DNA of 46,637 nt from contig CAIRTR010000155.1 in the NCBI GenBank assembly GCA_903881565.1, forward strand, positions 1 through 46,637. The letters run 5' to 3'. Shown here piece after piece: positions 18,188 through 27,578 of this stretch. This DNA is from Oligoflexia bacterium (GTDB lineage: Bacteria > Bdellovibrionota > UBA1018). The first letter of the stretch is position 1, and every line of letters starts with the position of its first letter. The translations under genes and the position numbers were made by a program. The notes beneath the pieces are model-generated. The model ran no database searches, had not been told where the DNA came from, and was given only the letters and a program-made list of their open reading frames with translations.

Positions 18188-20872
18188 GTGAAAAAACCGA
18201 CCTCTTCATCGCACTGGCCGATCTCCCTGCTTTCAAGCGTCTCTGCGCTCGTGAATATGGCGGTGCCCCTGATCATGGTGCGCATTCTTCCGCCTGAGCA
18301 GATGGGAATTTTCAAGATCTTCTTTCTTTATGTTCTCATGATGCCAGCCTTCTCCATGACCAATGGTCTAACCAACGGCCTTGGCTATTGGGCGGGACAA
18401 GGGGACCGAGGACTGCGAGCGATCCGCATGTCCAACTCGCTGATTAACCTGATCGCCGTCGCGCTGACCTTTCTGATGCTCCTCGCCTCACCGTTAGTGG
18501 CAGCGATTTTTCATTGGCCATTCATGACGGCATGCCTTTTTGCTTTTTCGATTTGGGGCGCGGTTTGTCTGACCTTTCTCGAAGAGTCTTCGATCGTCAC
18601 CGGAAAAATCTGGTTTGGGGCAATTTACCTTTCCTCGACCGAAATCCTGCGATCAGCCCTCCTCGTGGTGACTGCCCTTGTCACCCGAAGTTTGGACATG
18701 ATACTGTTGGTTGCATCACTTAGTGCCGTCGCCAAAGTCACCGCAAGTCTCATTCTCGCCAAAAGGCGTGGCCTGATCGACTTCACATTCGGTGGCTTTT
18801 TTGAAAAAGATGAGAGTAAGAAAGTCTTGTTTCAAGATATCTGGAAATATGCATTCCCGGTGTCTGTCGCTGGAGTTTTCGGAGTATTTGTAACGTCCAG
18901 TGACCAGATCATCCTTTCGCATGTGCTGCAACCCGCACAGTTTGCCCTTTACGCGATAGGCTGCTTGAGCCTTCCTCCCATTTTCATCCTTGAACAGTCC
19001 GTGACTCGCGTGATGATCCCTCAATTGTCTGCCGCTTTTGCAGAGCGAAACACACTTCGAGCCGCCCACTCTTATCGTGGCACTGTCGATCAACTGGCTT
19101 GGCTTATTATTCCAGCAGTGACTGGCCTTATTGTCTTTGCAGAACCGATTATCCAGCTTCTCTTTACGGCCCAATATCTCGAATCTGCGCAGTACCTGCC
19201 TTGGTTTGCGCTGGGTTATCTTCTTTTGATTTTTCCAACCGATGCCGTTCCGCGCGCTCGCGGCGAAGGCCAGTGGATCCTTCGAGCGTCTCTTATCTTT
19301 TCCCCACTTTCTTTGATTCTTTGCTTTGCCCTTGGCTCGACATGGGGAGCCTTCGGCGCATTGGCCGCCATTCTCATTGCAAAATTGGCACTCAAGATTT
19401 ATGCCGTTTACTATATCAGAACTTCTACGAAGTGGAGCTGGAGTTCTTTTATTCCGCAGAGATCTATCGCCATTTATCTTATAACCAGCGTTCTCTTGGC
19501 ACTGCTTATTGAGTTCGCCCAAAAGGAGTTCCATCTTTTTGCGGGTAGCTTAAACTTTTTTGTTTATGGCTTTGCTTTCATTTTGATGTATTTTCCATTG
19601 GCTTTCTTTTTTTCGATCTATGGAGTCCCCAGAGAGAGAGACGAGGGAGTGCAAGGGAACGTGCTGCTCTTTACGCAGCATCTTGGAATTGGTGGACTTG
19701 AGCGCCTTGTCTTGAATTTAGCTAAAGATCTGCGCAGTCAAGGCAAATGGAAACCGTTTGTTTTTTCGCACGATTCAGCGGAAAATGCGCAGAATTACTC
19801 TTCGCGCTCGTTGGTCGGTGAGTTTCTCAAACATGATATCCCCGTCGATGCTCTTCAGAAGGGCGCGGGTTTTTCGTTGCACACTGTCTACCGATTGCTC
19901 CGCTGCATTCACGTTCACGAAATCGACATCATTCATTCACACGATATGGGCACCCTGATCTATGCCGTTTTTGCCAAGCTTCTGACCCTCGGCAGAGTTC
20001 GGTTAGTTCATACCCAGCACAGCTTCGTCCATCTCGCTCGCCATAAGCGATATGCGCTCTATGAAAAATTCTTTACGCGTTTCGTGGACACATTGACAGT
20101 GGTTAACGAAAGTCTGGTTTCATCCTATGAGGCCTTGGGAGTTTCTCGAAACAAGATCCAGGTTATCAGCAATGGCGTAACTTTCCCAAAACAATCGCTC
20201 ATCACTTTTGAAGAGAAGATTCAGCTTCGTCGAGAGCTTCTGGCCGAACTCAGGGCCAGCCAAAAACTTGCTTCGCTGCGTGCGCCCTTGCCCGTACTTG
20301 TGGTCAAAGATCATTGGCTCCTTTATATGGCCAGGTTACATTCAGTCAAAGGCCAGCGAAAAGCAGCTGAGCTCTGGAGCGCCCTGAATCCCGCCATTCG
20401 GAGAACATCGTTGCTATGGATCGTGGGCCCCGAGGCCCAAAGCGGCGAGCAAGACGCAGTTTTGAAAGCCTTCGAAGCCGTCCCTAATCGTGATCGAGTT
20501 ATCTTTATTGATGGCACGCAAAATCCGCAGCAGTGGCTCAACGCTTCGGACCTCTCGATCTCCTGTTCCCAGGTCGAAGGCATGCCCATGGGCCCGATCG
20601 AAGCACTGGGATCAGGTCTCCCGGTCGTGCTTTCGGAGATTGAGGGTCATGAGTTTCTGAGAAACCAAGCTAAACTTTTCCCTCTTTCGGACCTCCAAAA
20701 AGGGGCTGCCGCCATTGAATCCACCCTCAGTGTGCCAGACTACCGCTCTCCTCTCTATTATTATCACCTTTGGCGAGCGAGCCGTGGGATAAGACAGGAG
20801 TATTCACTCGCTGCCATGACTGAAAAATATGCCCAAGCTTACAGTACCCATGCCACAGGGAAAAGCACATGA
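18188..20872 (+). CDS. Fusion: Wzx-like oligosaccharide flippase plus GT4 glycosyltransferase
   Basis: N-terminal ~480 aa multi-TM MATE/Wzx-like (ILPPEQMGIFKIFF); C-terminal LGIGGLERLVLNLAKDL ... HSHDMGTLIYAVFAKL ... MARLHSVKGQ ... VEGMPMGPIEALGSGLPVVLS. Confidence 0.87.
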   Translation: MKKPTSSSHWPISLLSSVSALVNMAVPLIMVRILPPEQMGIFKIFFLYVLMMPAFSMTNGLTNGLGYWAGQGDRGLRAIRMSNSLINLIAVALTFLMLLASPLVAAIFHWPFMTACLFAFSIWGAVCLTFLEESSIVTGKIWFGAIYLSSTEILRSALLVVTALVTRSLDMILLVASLSAVAKVTASLILAKRRGLIDFTFGGFFEKDESKKVLFQDIWKYAFPVSVAGVFGVFVTSSDQIILSHVLQPAQFALYAIGCLSLPPIFILEQSVTRVMIPQLSAAFAERNTLRAAHSYRGTVDQLAWLIIPAVTGLIVFAEPIIQLLFTAQYLESAQYLPWFALGYLLLIFPTDAVPRARGEGQWILRASLIFSPLSLILCFALGSTWGAFGALAAILIAKLALKIYAVYYIRTSTKWSWSSFIPQRSIAIYLITSVLLALLIEFAQKEFHLFAGSLNFFVYGFAFILMYFPLAFFFSIYGVPRERDEGVQGNVLLFTQHLGIGGLERLVLNLAKDLRSQGKWKPFVFSHDSAENAQNYSSRSLVGEFLKHDIPVDALQKGAGFSLHTVYRLLRCIHVHEIDIIHSHDMGTLIYAVFAKLLTLGRVRLVHTQHSFVHLARHKRYALYEKFFTRFVDTLTVVNESLVSSYEALGVSRNKIQVISNGVTFPKQSLITFEEKIQLRRELLAELRASQKLASLRAPLPVLVVKDHWLLYMARLHSVKGQRKAAELWSALNPAIRRTSLLWIVGPEAQSGEQDAVLKAFEAVPNRDRVIFIDGTQNPQQWLNASDLSISCSQVEGMPMGPIEALGSGLPVVLSEIEGHEFLRNQAKLFPLSDLQKGAAAIESTLSVPDYRSPLYYYHLWRASRGIRQEYSLAAMTEKYAQAYSTHATGKST

Positions 20873-21570
20873 GCGGCAGCCCCTCCTCCTTCTTGGGCAA
20901 AGCCATGCGAATTTTGCAAAGCAGGCCCACCCGGTTTTTTCTTACAGTGCGGGGCTGGTTTCTCTTCAAAGCAACCCGGTGGCTGTCTCGGATATTCCCG
21001 CTCCCGGGTGTGGTTTTGGGCAAGAACGTACGACTTCAGCGGTTGCGCTGCTTGATGGCCGAAGCCCCGGAGGCTTCAATCCACATTCAAGATCATACGA
21101 TTATCTATGAAAATGCCAGGATCGAAGCCTATGAAAAGGGCATGATTCAAATCGGCGATTGCTCAATTCTGGGAGATATTCGAATCCAGGCGCGGGAACG
21201 AATCCAAATTGGCAAAAGGTTTCTCTCAAGCTGGAACGTCTTTATTTCAGACTTTGAGCCTCACCCTATCGAGGCCGACCTTCGGGGCTTTCAAGTGGAG
21301 ATGATGGTCGAACAATTTAGACCCCGATTTGCGGGTGCCCATTCAGACAACGCGCTTTCCACACGCTGGACCTCCAAAGCCTGGGCCTTCCCGAAAGAGG
21401 CTATCGAGATCGGGGACGACGTGTGGGTCGGCGCCAACGCCACCATTCTAAAGGGTGCAAAAATTGGAAAAGGCTGTATCGTTGCAACCGGCTCCGTTGT
21501 CATTCGAGGCACTTACCCCGAGCATTCAGTGCTTGCGGGCAATCCCGCGAAAGTGGTAAAAACGATATGA
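20869..21570 (+). CDS. Hexapeptide-repeat acyltransferase
   Basis: IGDDVWVGANATILKGAKIGKGCIVATGSVVIRGTYPEHSVLAGNPAKVVK. Confidence 0.88.
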   Translation: MSGSPSSFLGKAMRILQSRPTRFFLTVRGWFLFKATRWLSRIFPLPGVVLGKNVRLQRLRCLMAEAPEASIHIQDHTIIYENARIEAYEKGMIQIGDCSILGDIRIQARERIQIGKRFLSSWNVFISDFEPHPIEADLRGFQVEMMVEQFRPRFAGAHSDNALSTRWTSKAWAFPKEAIEIGDDVWVGANATILKGAKIGKGCIVATGSVVIRGTYPEHSVLAGNPAKVVKTI

Positions 21571-22156
21571 CCGTGGAAACACCATTTCCTTTTCTCAATT
21601 ACCTTCGCTTGGGTGAGATCAAACGGCTGGTTCATCGCTTCAACGACCAGGTCAATCAACACCAAGCAAAAGCGGTCTCCATCACCAGCCTTCAACCCGG
21701 CGAGGGAAGAACCTTTCTTGTGGCGGTACTGGCCATCGGACAAGCCCTCTTTCTAAAGAAAAAGGTTTTGGTTATTGATGCCAGCAGTCAGCCGGAAAAA
21801 GGCCTCTGTACCTTAATCGAATTTTTGAGGATGAGCTTTTAGGAAAATGTGTCGACCTCATCTCGCCAAAAAACAAAACGGCATCCTCAGAAGATACTGC
21901 CGACTTCGAACTCCGGGAGCTGATCGAGAGTTATAAAAGAAAATATGATCTCATTCTCCTTGATACCACCGCCATCGAATCTTCAAACACGACCTCGATG
22001 GATCCCATGATCGTCTCTAAAGCTGCCGAGCACACCCTGATGATCCTCTCGAATCCCAGCATTTCGTCGGGAAACTTCAAGCATGTGAAAAAGGATTTTG
22101 AAAGTTGGGGCATTCACCTGCTTGGAACGGTCTATAACTTCGGGAGCTTGAAATGA
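21567..22156 (+). pseudogene. CpsD/CapB-family (BY-kinase-like) ATPase, reading frame broken by a -1 frameshift near 21785-21800
   Basis: Frame 1: MTVETPFPFLNYLRLGE..SLQPGEGRTF..KKKVLVIDASSQPEK then stops at 21842; other frame continues RPLYLNRIFEDELLGKCVDLIS..YDLILLDTTAIES..GTVYNFGSLK to TGA 22154-22156. Confidence 0.7.
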
Positions 22157-23292
22157 GAAACCAGCCCCATTCACAACCTGACGACACGATCGCTTTTCAT
22201 GAAGTAGCAGCCATAATCAAGCGCCACTTTTTGCGCTCAATCATCATCATGATCTTCGGCACCGCGGTAGGGATTGGCCTGACCTCGGTTGTACCCAAGC
22301 GCTTTGCCTCAAAAGCGGTTCTCAACATTCAGGCCGCCTATTTTCAAATCCCGCTTGTCGGAGATCTCGTGTCTAACCCCAGCGACTCCCTTGAGTATAA
22401 GGCCCAGCGAGAGTCTCTGCTCCGCTTTGCGCTCAGCGATGGTTTCTTAGAAGACGTCGGCACCAAGTTTGGGCTTTTCAGAACTGACAAAGAGGATCGC
22501 CGTCATCCTGCGGAAAGAGAGAGTCTTCTTCAGGGAATTGAATACTTCAGTCTGGGTGGAAACAGTTATCAGATCTCCGCAGTCGGACCTTCTGCCGAGA
22601 TCGCGTATGAACTCACGCGCGCCGTGCTTAACCAAATGATCGCAACACTTGCGGCGGAGCGACTGGGCAAACTCACGCGCGCGCGCACCGCAATTTTATC
22701 CAATCTTGAGACCTTGAAAACTGAGATCGCACACGCCGGACCCTCTCAACCCGCATCTGTGGATGAAGCTTCCGAGAGCCTGGAAGAAGCGCAAGCCAGG
22801 CTTCATTCGCTGGAACAGCGTTTTACGCCCCAACATCCCTCTGTGGTCGAACAACGCCATAAGGTCGAGTTACTCAGATCAAGAGTATCCCGAGGCAGTA
22901 AATCTGGCGTTTCGGACACTCCCCTTTCGGCATCCCGCCGCACGATACAGGATCTCCACGACGATCTGGCCAAGAAGTTCAACTACCTGAATATCGTCAT
23001 CGACATGGAAAAAACCACGGATAACTACGCGTATCTTTCGGTTATCGAGCATCCGAGTATCCCGTCGGGGCCCTATGCCCCCAAAAAACGAGTATTCGCT
23101 TTGGGCGGCTTGATTCTCGGCCTCGTGCTCTCTTTGTTATGGGCCGTGGTTAAAGAACTACGGCGCGGCACCTTCGTTCAACCCATCCACGCTTCTGAAG
23201 TTCTGGACGCCCCGTTCCTGGGCAGTCTGCCTCGCTGGGAAGGAGAGTCTTCCCAAAAACTGCTAACTCCCCCGAAACAACCTTCCTCATGA
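22153..23292 (+). CDS. Chain-length determinant / Wzz-GumC family protein
   Basis: N- and C-terminal TMs flanking coiled-coil; HPSIPSGPYAPKKRVFALGGLILGLVLSLLWAV. Confidence 0.87.
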   Translation: MRNQPHSQPDDTIAFHEVAAIIKRHFLRSIIIMIFGTAVGIGLTSVVPKRFASKAVLNIQAAYFQIPLVGDLVSNPSDSLEYKAQRESLLRFALSDGFLEDVGTKFGLFRTDKEDRRHPAERESLLQGIEYFSLGGNSYQISAVGPSAEIAYELTRAVLNQMIATLAAERLGKLTRARTAILSNLETLKTEIAHAGPSQPASVDEASESLEEAQARLHSLEQRFTPQHPSVVEQRHKVELLRSRVSRGSKSGVSDTPLSASRRTIQDLHDDLAKKFNYLNIVIDMEKTTDNYAYLSVIEHPSIPSGPYAPKKRVFALGGLILGLVLSLLWAVVKELRRGTFVQPIHASEVLDAPFLGSLPRWEGESSQKLLTPPKQPSS

Positions 23293-24698
23293 CGGCACTC
23301 ACCGCAGCGATACCCTGGATATTGGGTTTATTTACCCTAGGAATCTGCGGCGCCATCTTTGGAAAATTTTGGAGTTCGTGGAGGACCTTCTCCTTTCCCG
23401 TTTCCCTGACACTGCTTCTTATGTTTCTAGGACTCAGTGGCGTTATGGTGATTGGCGTTGGCGTTACTCAAGCCTTGTTGGGTGTCGGGTTGGCCGCCGG
23501 AATTATTTTGAGCTTCTTGCAGCCGGTCGCCGCGGTTTGCATTCTCGTCTCGCAACTCTTGATTCGACCCTGGGAAGTGATCGCCGATGCCCCCTCGCTT
23601 CTGGGGACTTTGCCTCGCCTTTTAGCCGCGATTACCTTCACGTCATGGCTCCTTCACCGTTTACTTCGAAAACGACTCAGCTTTGTTTGGAATTCGAGTC
23701 TTACCGTTTTCACCTTTCTTTTTGGATGGCTCCTCCTATCCGCTCTTTTGGCCCCCTATGCTGAATACAATCTTGAGGACATCTTTCGCATTTTCCTGCC
23801 CATCTTTGGTTTTTGCATTCTCCTCGTCAATTGTGTTGAAACAAAACGGGACTTTGCACTTGTCACCCAGTCACTCACTCTTGCACTGGCCGCCGTGATT
23901 GCGACTGCACTTGTGTACACCCTTGCTGATCCCGAGTTCCTGACAGGCGGTCTGCGACTGCAAAGTGTGGGGCAAAACGGCAACACCAATGATCTTGCCG
24001 CGCTCACGGTGCTTGCGATTCCCTTCTCGTATTTTTCTTGGATGGAAAAGCGGAAACTCAAGAAATCCGGATCCTGGGTTGATGTCTTGTGCCTGGTGAT
24101 CTTCTTTACCGCTCTGATTTTGGCAAAGTCTCGGGCTGCCATGCTCGCCCTGGGTGGCGCCTTCGGTTTTCATCTTTTTCTCACGACCCGTTCTAAAGCC
24201 AAGCTTTTGTTGAAATTGAGTTTATTGGCGCCCGTGGCCTTCGGACTCTTTGTCGTCGCCTTGCATCGAGATGCGGCGGATCTTGAGGGCTCCTCTGATT
24301 CGCGATTTAACTATATTTTGGCAGGATTCAAAATGCTTCGGGCCCACCCGTTTTTCGGCGTAGGCGTTGGCAACTATCCCCGATTTTATGATCAGTTTAC
24401 CTTAGCGTACATCGAAACCGGAGAGCGCACGGCTCATTCGACCTGGATGCTTTTGCTTTCAGAAACAGGTCTGATGGGTCTGTTGCTCTTCGGCATTCTA
24501 TTCTACACTTCAGTCAAACGGGCATGGAGCATTCGAGCGGTTTACCCGGAACTCTTAGTCTCCTTGTTCGGATATTCCATCACGATGACTTTTCTTTCCC
24601 ACGCCTACTGCCTTTATCCCTATTTGCTATTTTTTCTCATTCTCAGCGCCAGCCGGCTGCCTTTGCCCCAGTCAGGAGATCCCCTTCATGGAACTTAA
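23289..24698 (+). CDS. O-antigen ligase/polymerase family (Wzy/WaaL-like)
   Basis: Multi-TM; ILAKSRAAMLALGGAFGF, HPFFGVGVGNYPRFY, AHSTWMLLLSETGLMGLLLF. Confidence 0.87.
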   Translation: MTALTAAIPWILGLFTLGICGAIFGKFWSSWRTFSFPVSLTLLLMFLGLSGVMVIGVGVTQALLGVGLAAGIILSFLQPVAAVCILVSQLLIRPWEVIADAPSLLGTLPRLLAAITFTSWLLHRLLRKRLSFVWNSSLTVFTFLFGWLLLSALLAPYAEYNLEDIFRIFLPIFGFCILLVNCVETKRDFALVTQSLTLALAAVIATALVYTLADPEFLTGGLRLQSVGQNGNTNDLAALTVLAIPFSYFSWMEKRKLKKSGSWVDVLCLVIFFTALILAKSRAAMLALGGAFGFHLFLTTRSKAKLLLKLSLLAPVAFGLFVVALHRDAADLEGSSDSRFNYILAGFKMLRAHPFFGVGVGNYPRFYDQFTLAYIETGERTAHSTWMLLLSETGLMGLLLFGILFYTSVKRAWSIRAVYPELLVSLFGYSITMTFLSHAYCLYPYLLFFLILSASRLPLPQSGDPLHGT

Positions 24699-25779
24699 AC
24701 GTATCTCGATTCTCGACGGTTTTCGGGCGCTTGCGATTTTGCCCGTAATTGGCTTTCATTATTTCAGCCGATGGACACCTCCACTTTGGGGGACGAATCT
24801 CTACCCCTACGGAGGAACGTATTCGGAGTTTCCACTTTTTCGTTATGGGTATCTTGGCGTGGAGTTCTTTTTTGTCATTTCGGGATTCGTGATTTCGATG
24901 ACTTTGTTTGCCTCTAAAAATGTGCGCGATTTTCTGATGAAGCGGATCGCGCGCCTTTGGCCCGCAATGCTGCTGTGTTCGGTGCTTACTTTTTCGCTTT
25001 TGAAGATTCTTCCGCAAACGTTTTTCGTCATGGAGGCAAAAAACTTTCTCCCCAGTCTGACCTTTGTGGAACCTTTTGTTTTTGAAAAGCTCCTGCACAC
25101 ACCCTTTTCATGGATCGATGGCGCTTATTGGTCGTTGTCGGTTGAAGTGCGTTTTTATTTTTGGGCGACCGTTCTCTACTTTTTATTTCGAAAGCATTTT
25201 TTGGAGACGTTTTTTGCATTCACCCTCGCGGGCCTAGCCATTACGGCCGTGGCCTATCGTTGGATTTTGCCGCTTCGAACCGTCTCGGAGCTTGCGTTTT
25301 TTCCCGGATTTTTGCCCTGGTTTGCCATGGGGGTTGCCTTTTTTCATCTTTTCCAGGGGAAAAAGCAGAAACAAGCGCACCTCATCGTTGTTGCGAGTTT
25401 AGGCCTTCAGTTCGTTCAGTCTATTCTGCGCCAGGCAACTGAGGGCGCGACTGTTGGATCCCCCGTGGGAGAGTGGGCGGTCTTTGCTCTGATTGTCGCC
25501 TTCTTTTACGCTCTCGTTTACCGGCCGCATTGGCTCTCGTTTTTTGGGTGGTCTTTTGTCAGTACCTTGGGCGCAGCAAGTTACAGCCTTTATCTTTTGC
25601 ATCAAAACCTAGGAGTCGCTCTTATTCGCGTTATAGCGGATCAGACCTCACTTCCGGGCGAATTAATTGCATTAGGCGTGATTGGATTATTGATTACAGC
25701 TGCTATCTCGATATATCGTTTTTGGGAAACGCCGGCAAAACGCCTGATTCTCAAACGCACTGCAAGGTGGACTCTATGA
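24688..25779 (+). CDS. Acyltransferase 3 family (OafA/ExoZ-like)
   Basis: ISILDGFRALAILPVIGFHY, YLGVEFFFVISGFVIS, WSLSVEVRFYF. Confidence 0.92.
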   Translation: MELKRISILDGFRALAILPVIGFHYFSRWTPPLWGTNLYPYGGTYSEFPLFRYGYLGVEFFFVISGFVISMTLFASKNVRDFLMKRIARLWPAMLLCSVLTFSLLKILPQTFFVMEAKNFLPSLTFVEPFVFEKLLHTPFSWIDGAYWSLSVEVRFYFWATVLYFLFRKHFLETFFAFTLAGLAITAVAYRWILPLRTVSELAFFPGFLPWFAMGVAFFHLFQGKKQKQAHLIVVASLGLQFVQSILRQATEGATVGSPVGEWAVFALIVAFFYALVYRPHWLSFFGWSFVSTLGAASYSLYLLHQNLGVALIRVIADQTSLPGELIALGVIGLLITAAISIYRFWETPAKRLILKRTARWTL

Positions 25780-27008
25780 AATTTTCAAAAATCCTGATTC
25801 TGTGTTTCCTTATAATACAAACGATTGCACCCCTGGCGATTGCCGCAACTCCCGGGTCACTCGAACTCGACCTGTCGAGCTCGGATTACCGCAAAGCCTT
25901 GGAGGGACGTCAGGTCCTATTTTCCAACTCAGGGCTTGAGCGCATTCTTAAAATCGGACAGCGCAATTTGGACTGGCTGGAGCTGATCAATAAAAACCGC
26001 CCGGACGACAAGAAACTTGAGCTCTCGACTGCTGCAACTCAAGGCGGAATCCCCATCGAGAGCCCTCGCAAATCAAACCCGACTATCATTCAAGCCGACT
26101 TTGATGCGATCACGGCAACTTTGCCCAAATCGGTTTCGGATGTTTTGCTCAACAACTGGCCTCAGTCAGAGCAGCCTCCGATTGAAGACGAAGCCTTCTT
26201 GGAAATCGCTCGAAAAATCGATCGATCCTATCAATCGGCAAGTCGCTGGATCCTGCAGGAGCCTGATCTGTGGTCTTATACGATGCGTTCCAATATGGAC
26301 ATTCGTGGCTATGTATTTTTGTCGCGTGAAGCGGGACTTGAAGCCAAGCTCAAGGGTTGGACCGGCTTGGACGCAGAAGTGCGCAAGAATTTTGAAAACT
26401 GGCTGGTGGGTGAATGCCACAACTCCAATCATTCAATTCAAGACTGCAAAAATATACTCAGTCATGAAATCTCGGTAAAAGGCCATCCCTGGAACTTTCA
26501 CCTCACCTATTTGGCAGGTTCCAAAGAACTGTACGATGGTTTTTTTGAACTTCAAAATTCAAGGAGTGATTCACACTGGAATGCTGGCAAATCTCTCTAT
26601 ACGGTGCCCTTTAAAACCCCGGAGCTTCCGGCTGTGGGCCTCTGGCTCTCAACAAACATTGAAGACGAATGGCGTTTTAATGGATTTCAACTGCGCTTGA
26701 ACTTTAAGAGCAATGGATCCGGAATGCCTCGCGTTGTGTTCGAAGCCGGCGCCACTCCGCATGTGGATGGACTGGGCGGCAACACCATTACGATGGACGC
26801 CAATCGCTCGATTCAAGAATACTCCTCGCGCTGGACGATCCGTCATGAATTTGGACACGTCCTGGGTTTTCCGGATTGCTACGTTGAATATTATGACAAC
26901 GAGGATTCAGTGATGATCAGTTATCAAATCGATATTGAGAATCTGATGTGCAGTCGCAAAGGCAAATTCAAACAGACGCACTTAGATGAACTGCGAAAAG
27001 CAAATTAG
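25776..27008 (+). CDS. Secreted zinc metalloprotease-like protein (metzincin motif HEFGHVLGFPD)
   Basis: Signal peptide MKFSKILILCFLIIQTIAPLAIA; TIRHEFGHVLGFPDCY; start overlaps previous stop (ATGA). The track start at 25473 is too early. Confidence 0.75.
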   Translation: MKFSKILILCFLIIQTIAPLAIAATPGSLELDLSSSDYRKALEGRQVLFSNSGLERILKIGQRNLDWLELINKNRPDDKKLELSTAATQGGIPIESPRKSNPTIIQADFDAITATLPKSVSDVLLNNWPQSEQPPIEDEAFLEIARKIDRSYQSASRWILQEPDLWSYTMRSNMDIRGYVFLSREAGLEAKLKGWTGLDAEVRKNFENWLVGECHNSNHSIQDCKNILSHEISVKGHPWNFHLTYLAGSKELYDGFFELQNSRSDSHWNAGKSLYTVPFKTPELPAVGLWLSTNIEDEWRFNGFQLRLNFKSNGSGMPRVVFEAGATPHVDGLGGNTITMDANRSIQEYSSRWTIRHEFGHVLGFPDCYVEYYDNEDSVMISYQIDIENLMCSRKGKFKQTHLDELRKAN

Positions 27009-27415
27009 CAGGCGTCAAAAAGCTGGAAAGTGAAAACGGACTGAATCTGGTCCTGTTCGAGCTGATCAAGGGTCACGGTACAGTAGTCGTCATTTTCAAC
27101 GACTAATTTCGTCTCACCTTTAGCGGCATCAAATGTAGCGGAGCTGACTTGGCAAGAAGAGCCCGTCGTGCGAATTACGAAATCACGGCCCAAAGCTCCC
27201 GGCACTGAAAAGCTAATCGCGCGATAGATGATGTCATCACAACGCATCGGCAGATCAAGTTCACGGCCCGCGTCGCGCTTCCAGTCAATTCGTTGTTGAT
27301 GCTCATAGACACCGTCTTGCGCGCCGTCAGTTTCAGAGGCCAGGCTGGAACCTGGAATCAAAGACGTTCCAAGAAGACAAAGTGCCAATGCATAGAATTT
27401 AAGCGTTTTCATCAC
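27005..27415 (-). CDS. Small secreted protein of unknown function
   Basis: Signal peptide MMKTLKFYALALCLLGTSLIPGSSLASE; four Cys in the mature part. Confidence 0.6.
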   Translation of the reverse strand: MMKTLKFYALALCLLGTSLIPGSSLASETDGAQDGVYEHQQRIDWKRDAGRELDLPMRCDDIIYRAISFSVPGALGRDFVIRTTGSSCQVSSATFDAAKGETKLVVENDDYCTVTLDQLEQDQIQSVFTFQLFDAC

Positions 27416-27495
27416 CTCCCAACCTACGCCATGTCTAGGCGAAGGTTTAATACATAGAGGTAATGTTATTATACTTATGATGCATAATTACGCGC

Positions 27496-27522
27496 CTCCG
27501 GCGCGCCCAAAGCGCGCCGGAG
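27496..27522. repeat. GC-rich perfect hairpin CTCCGGCGCGC-ccaaa-GCGCGCCGGAG in divergent intergenic region
   Basis: 11-bp perfect arms, 5-nt loop. Confidence 0.85.
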
Positions 27523-27578
27523 CAAATTGACTTGTCATCTGTTCGAAAAGGCGATTTATGTCTAGGCGGGAGATCTTT

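Noticed and set aside
18716-19534. 272-aa minus-strand ORF inside the flippase gene
   Set aside because: Antisense to a well-supported coding sequence, basic random composition, no motifs.
21786-21830. Canonical X XXY YYZ slippery heptamer for programmed -1 frameshifting in the CpsD-like gene
   Set aside because: gaa-aaa-ggc and gaa-ttt-ttg in zero frame do not fit the canonical heptamer; an indel in the A run is simpler.
25473-25775. Extended N-terminus of the metalloprotease ORF
   Set aside because: Overlaps acyltransferase 3; a signal peptide begins at the ATG at 25776.
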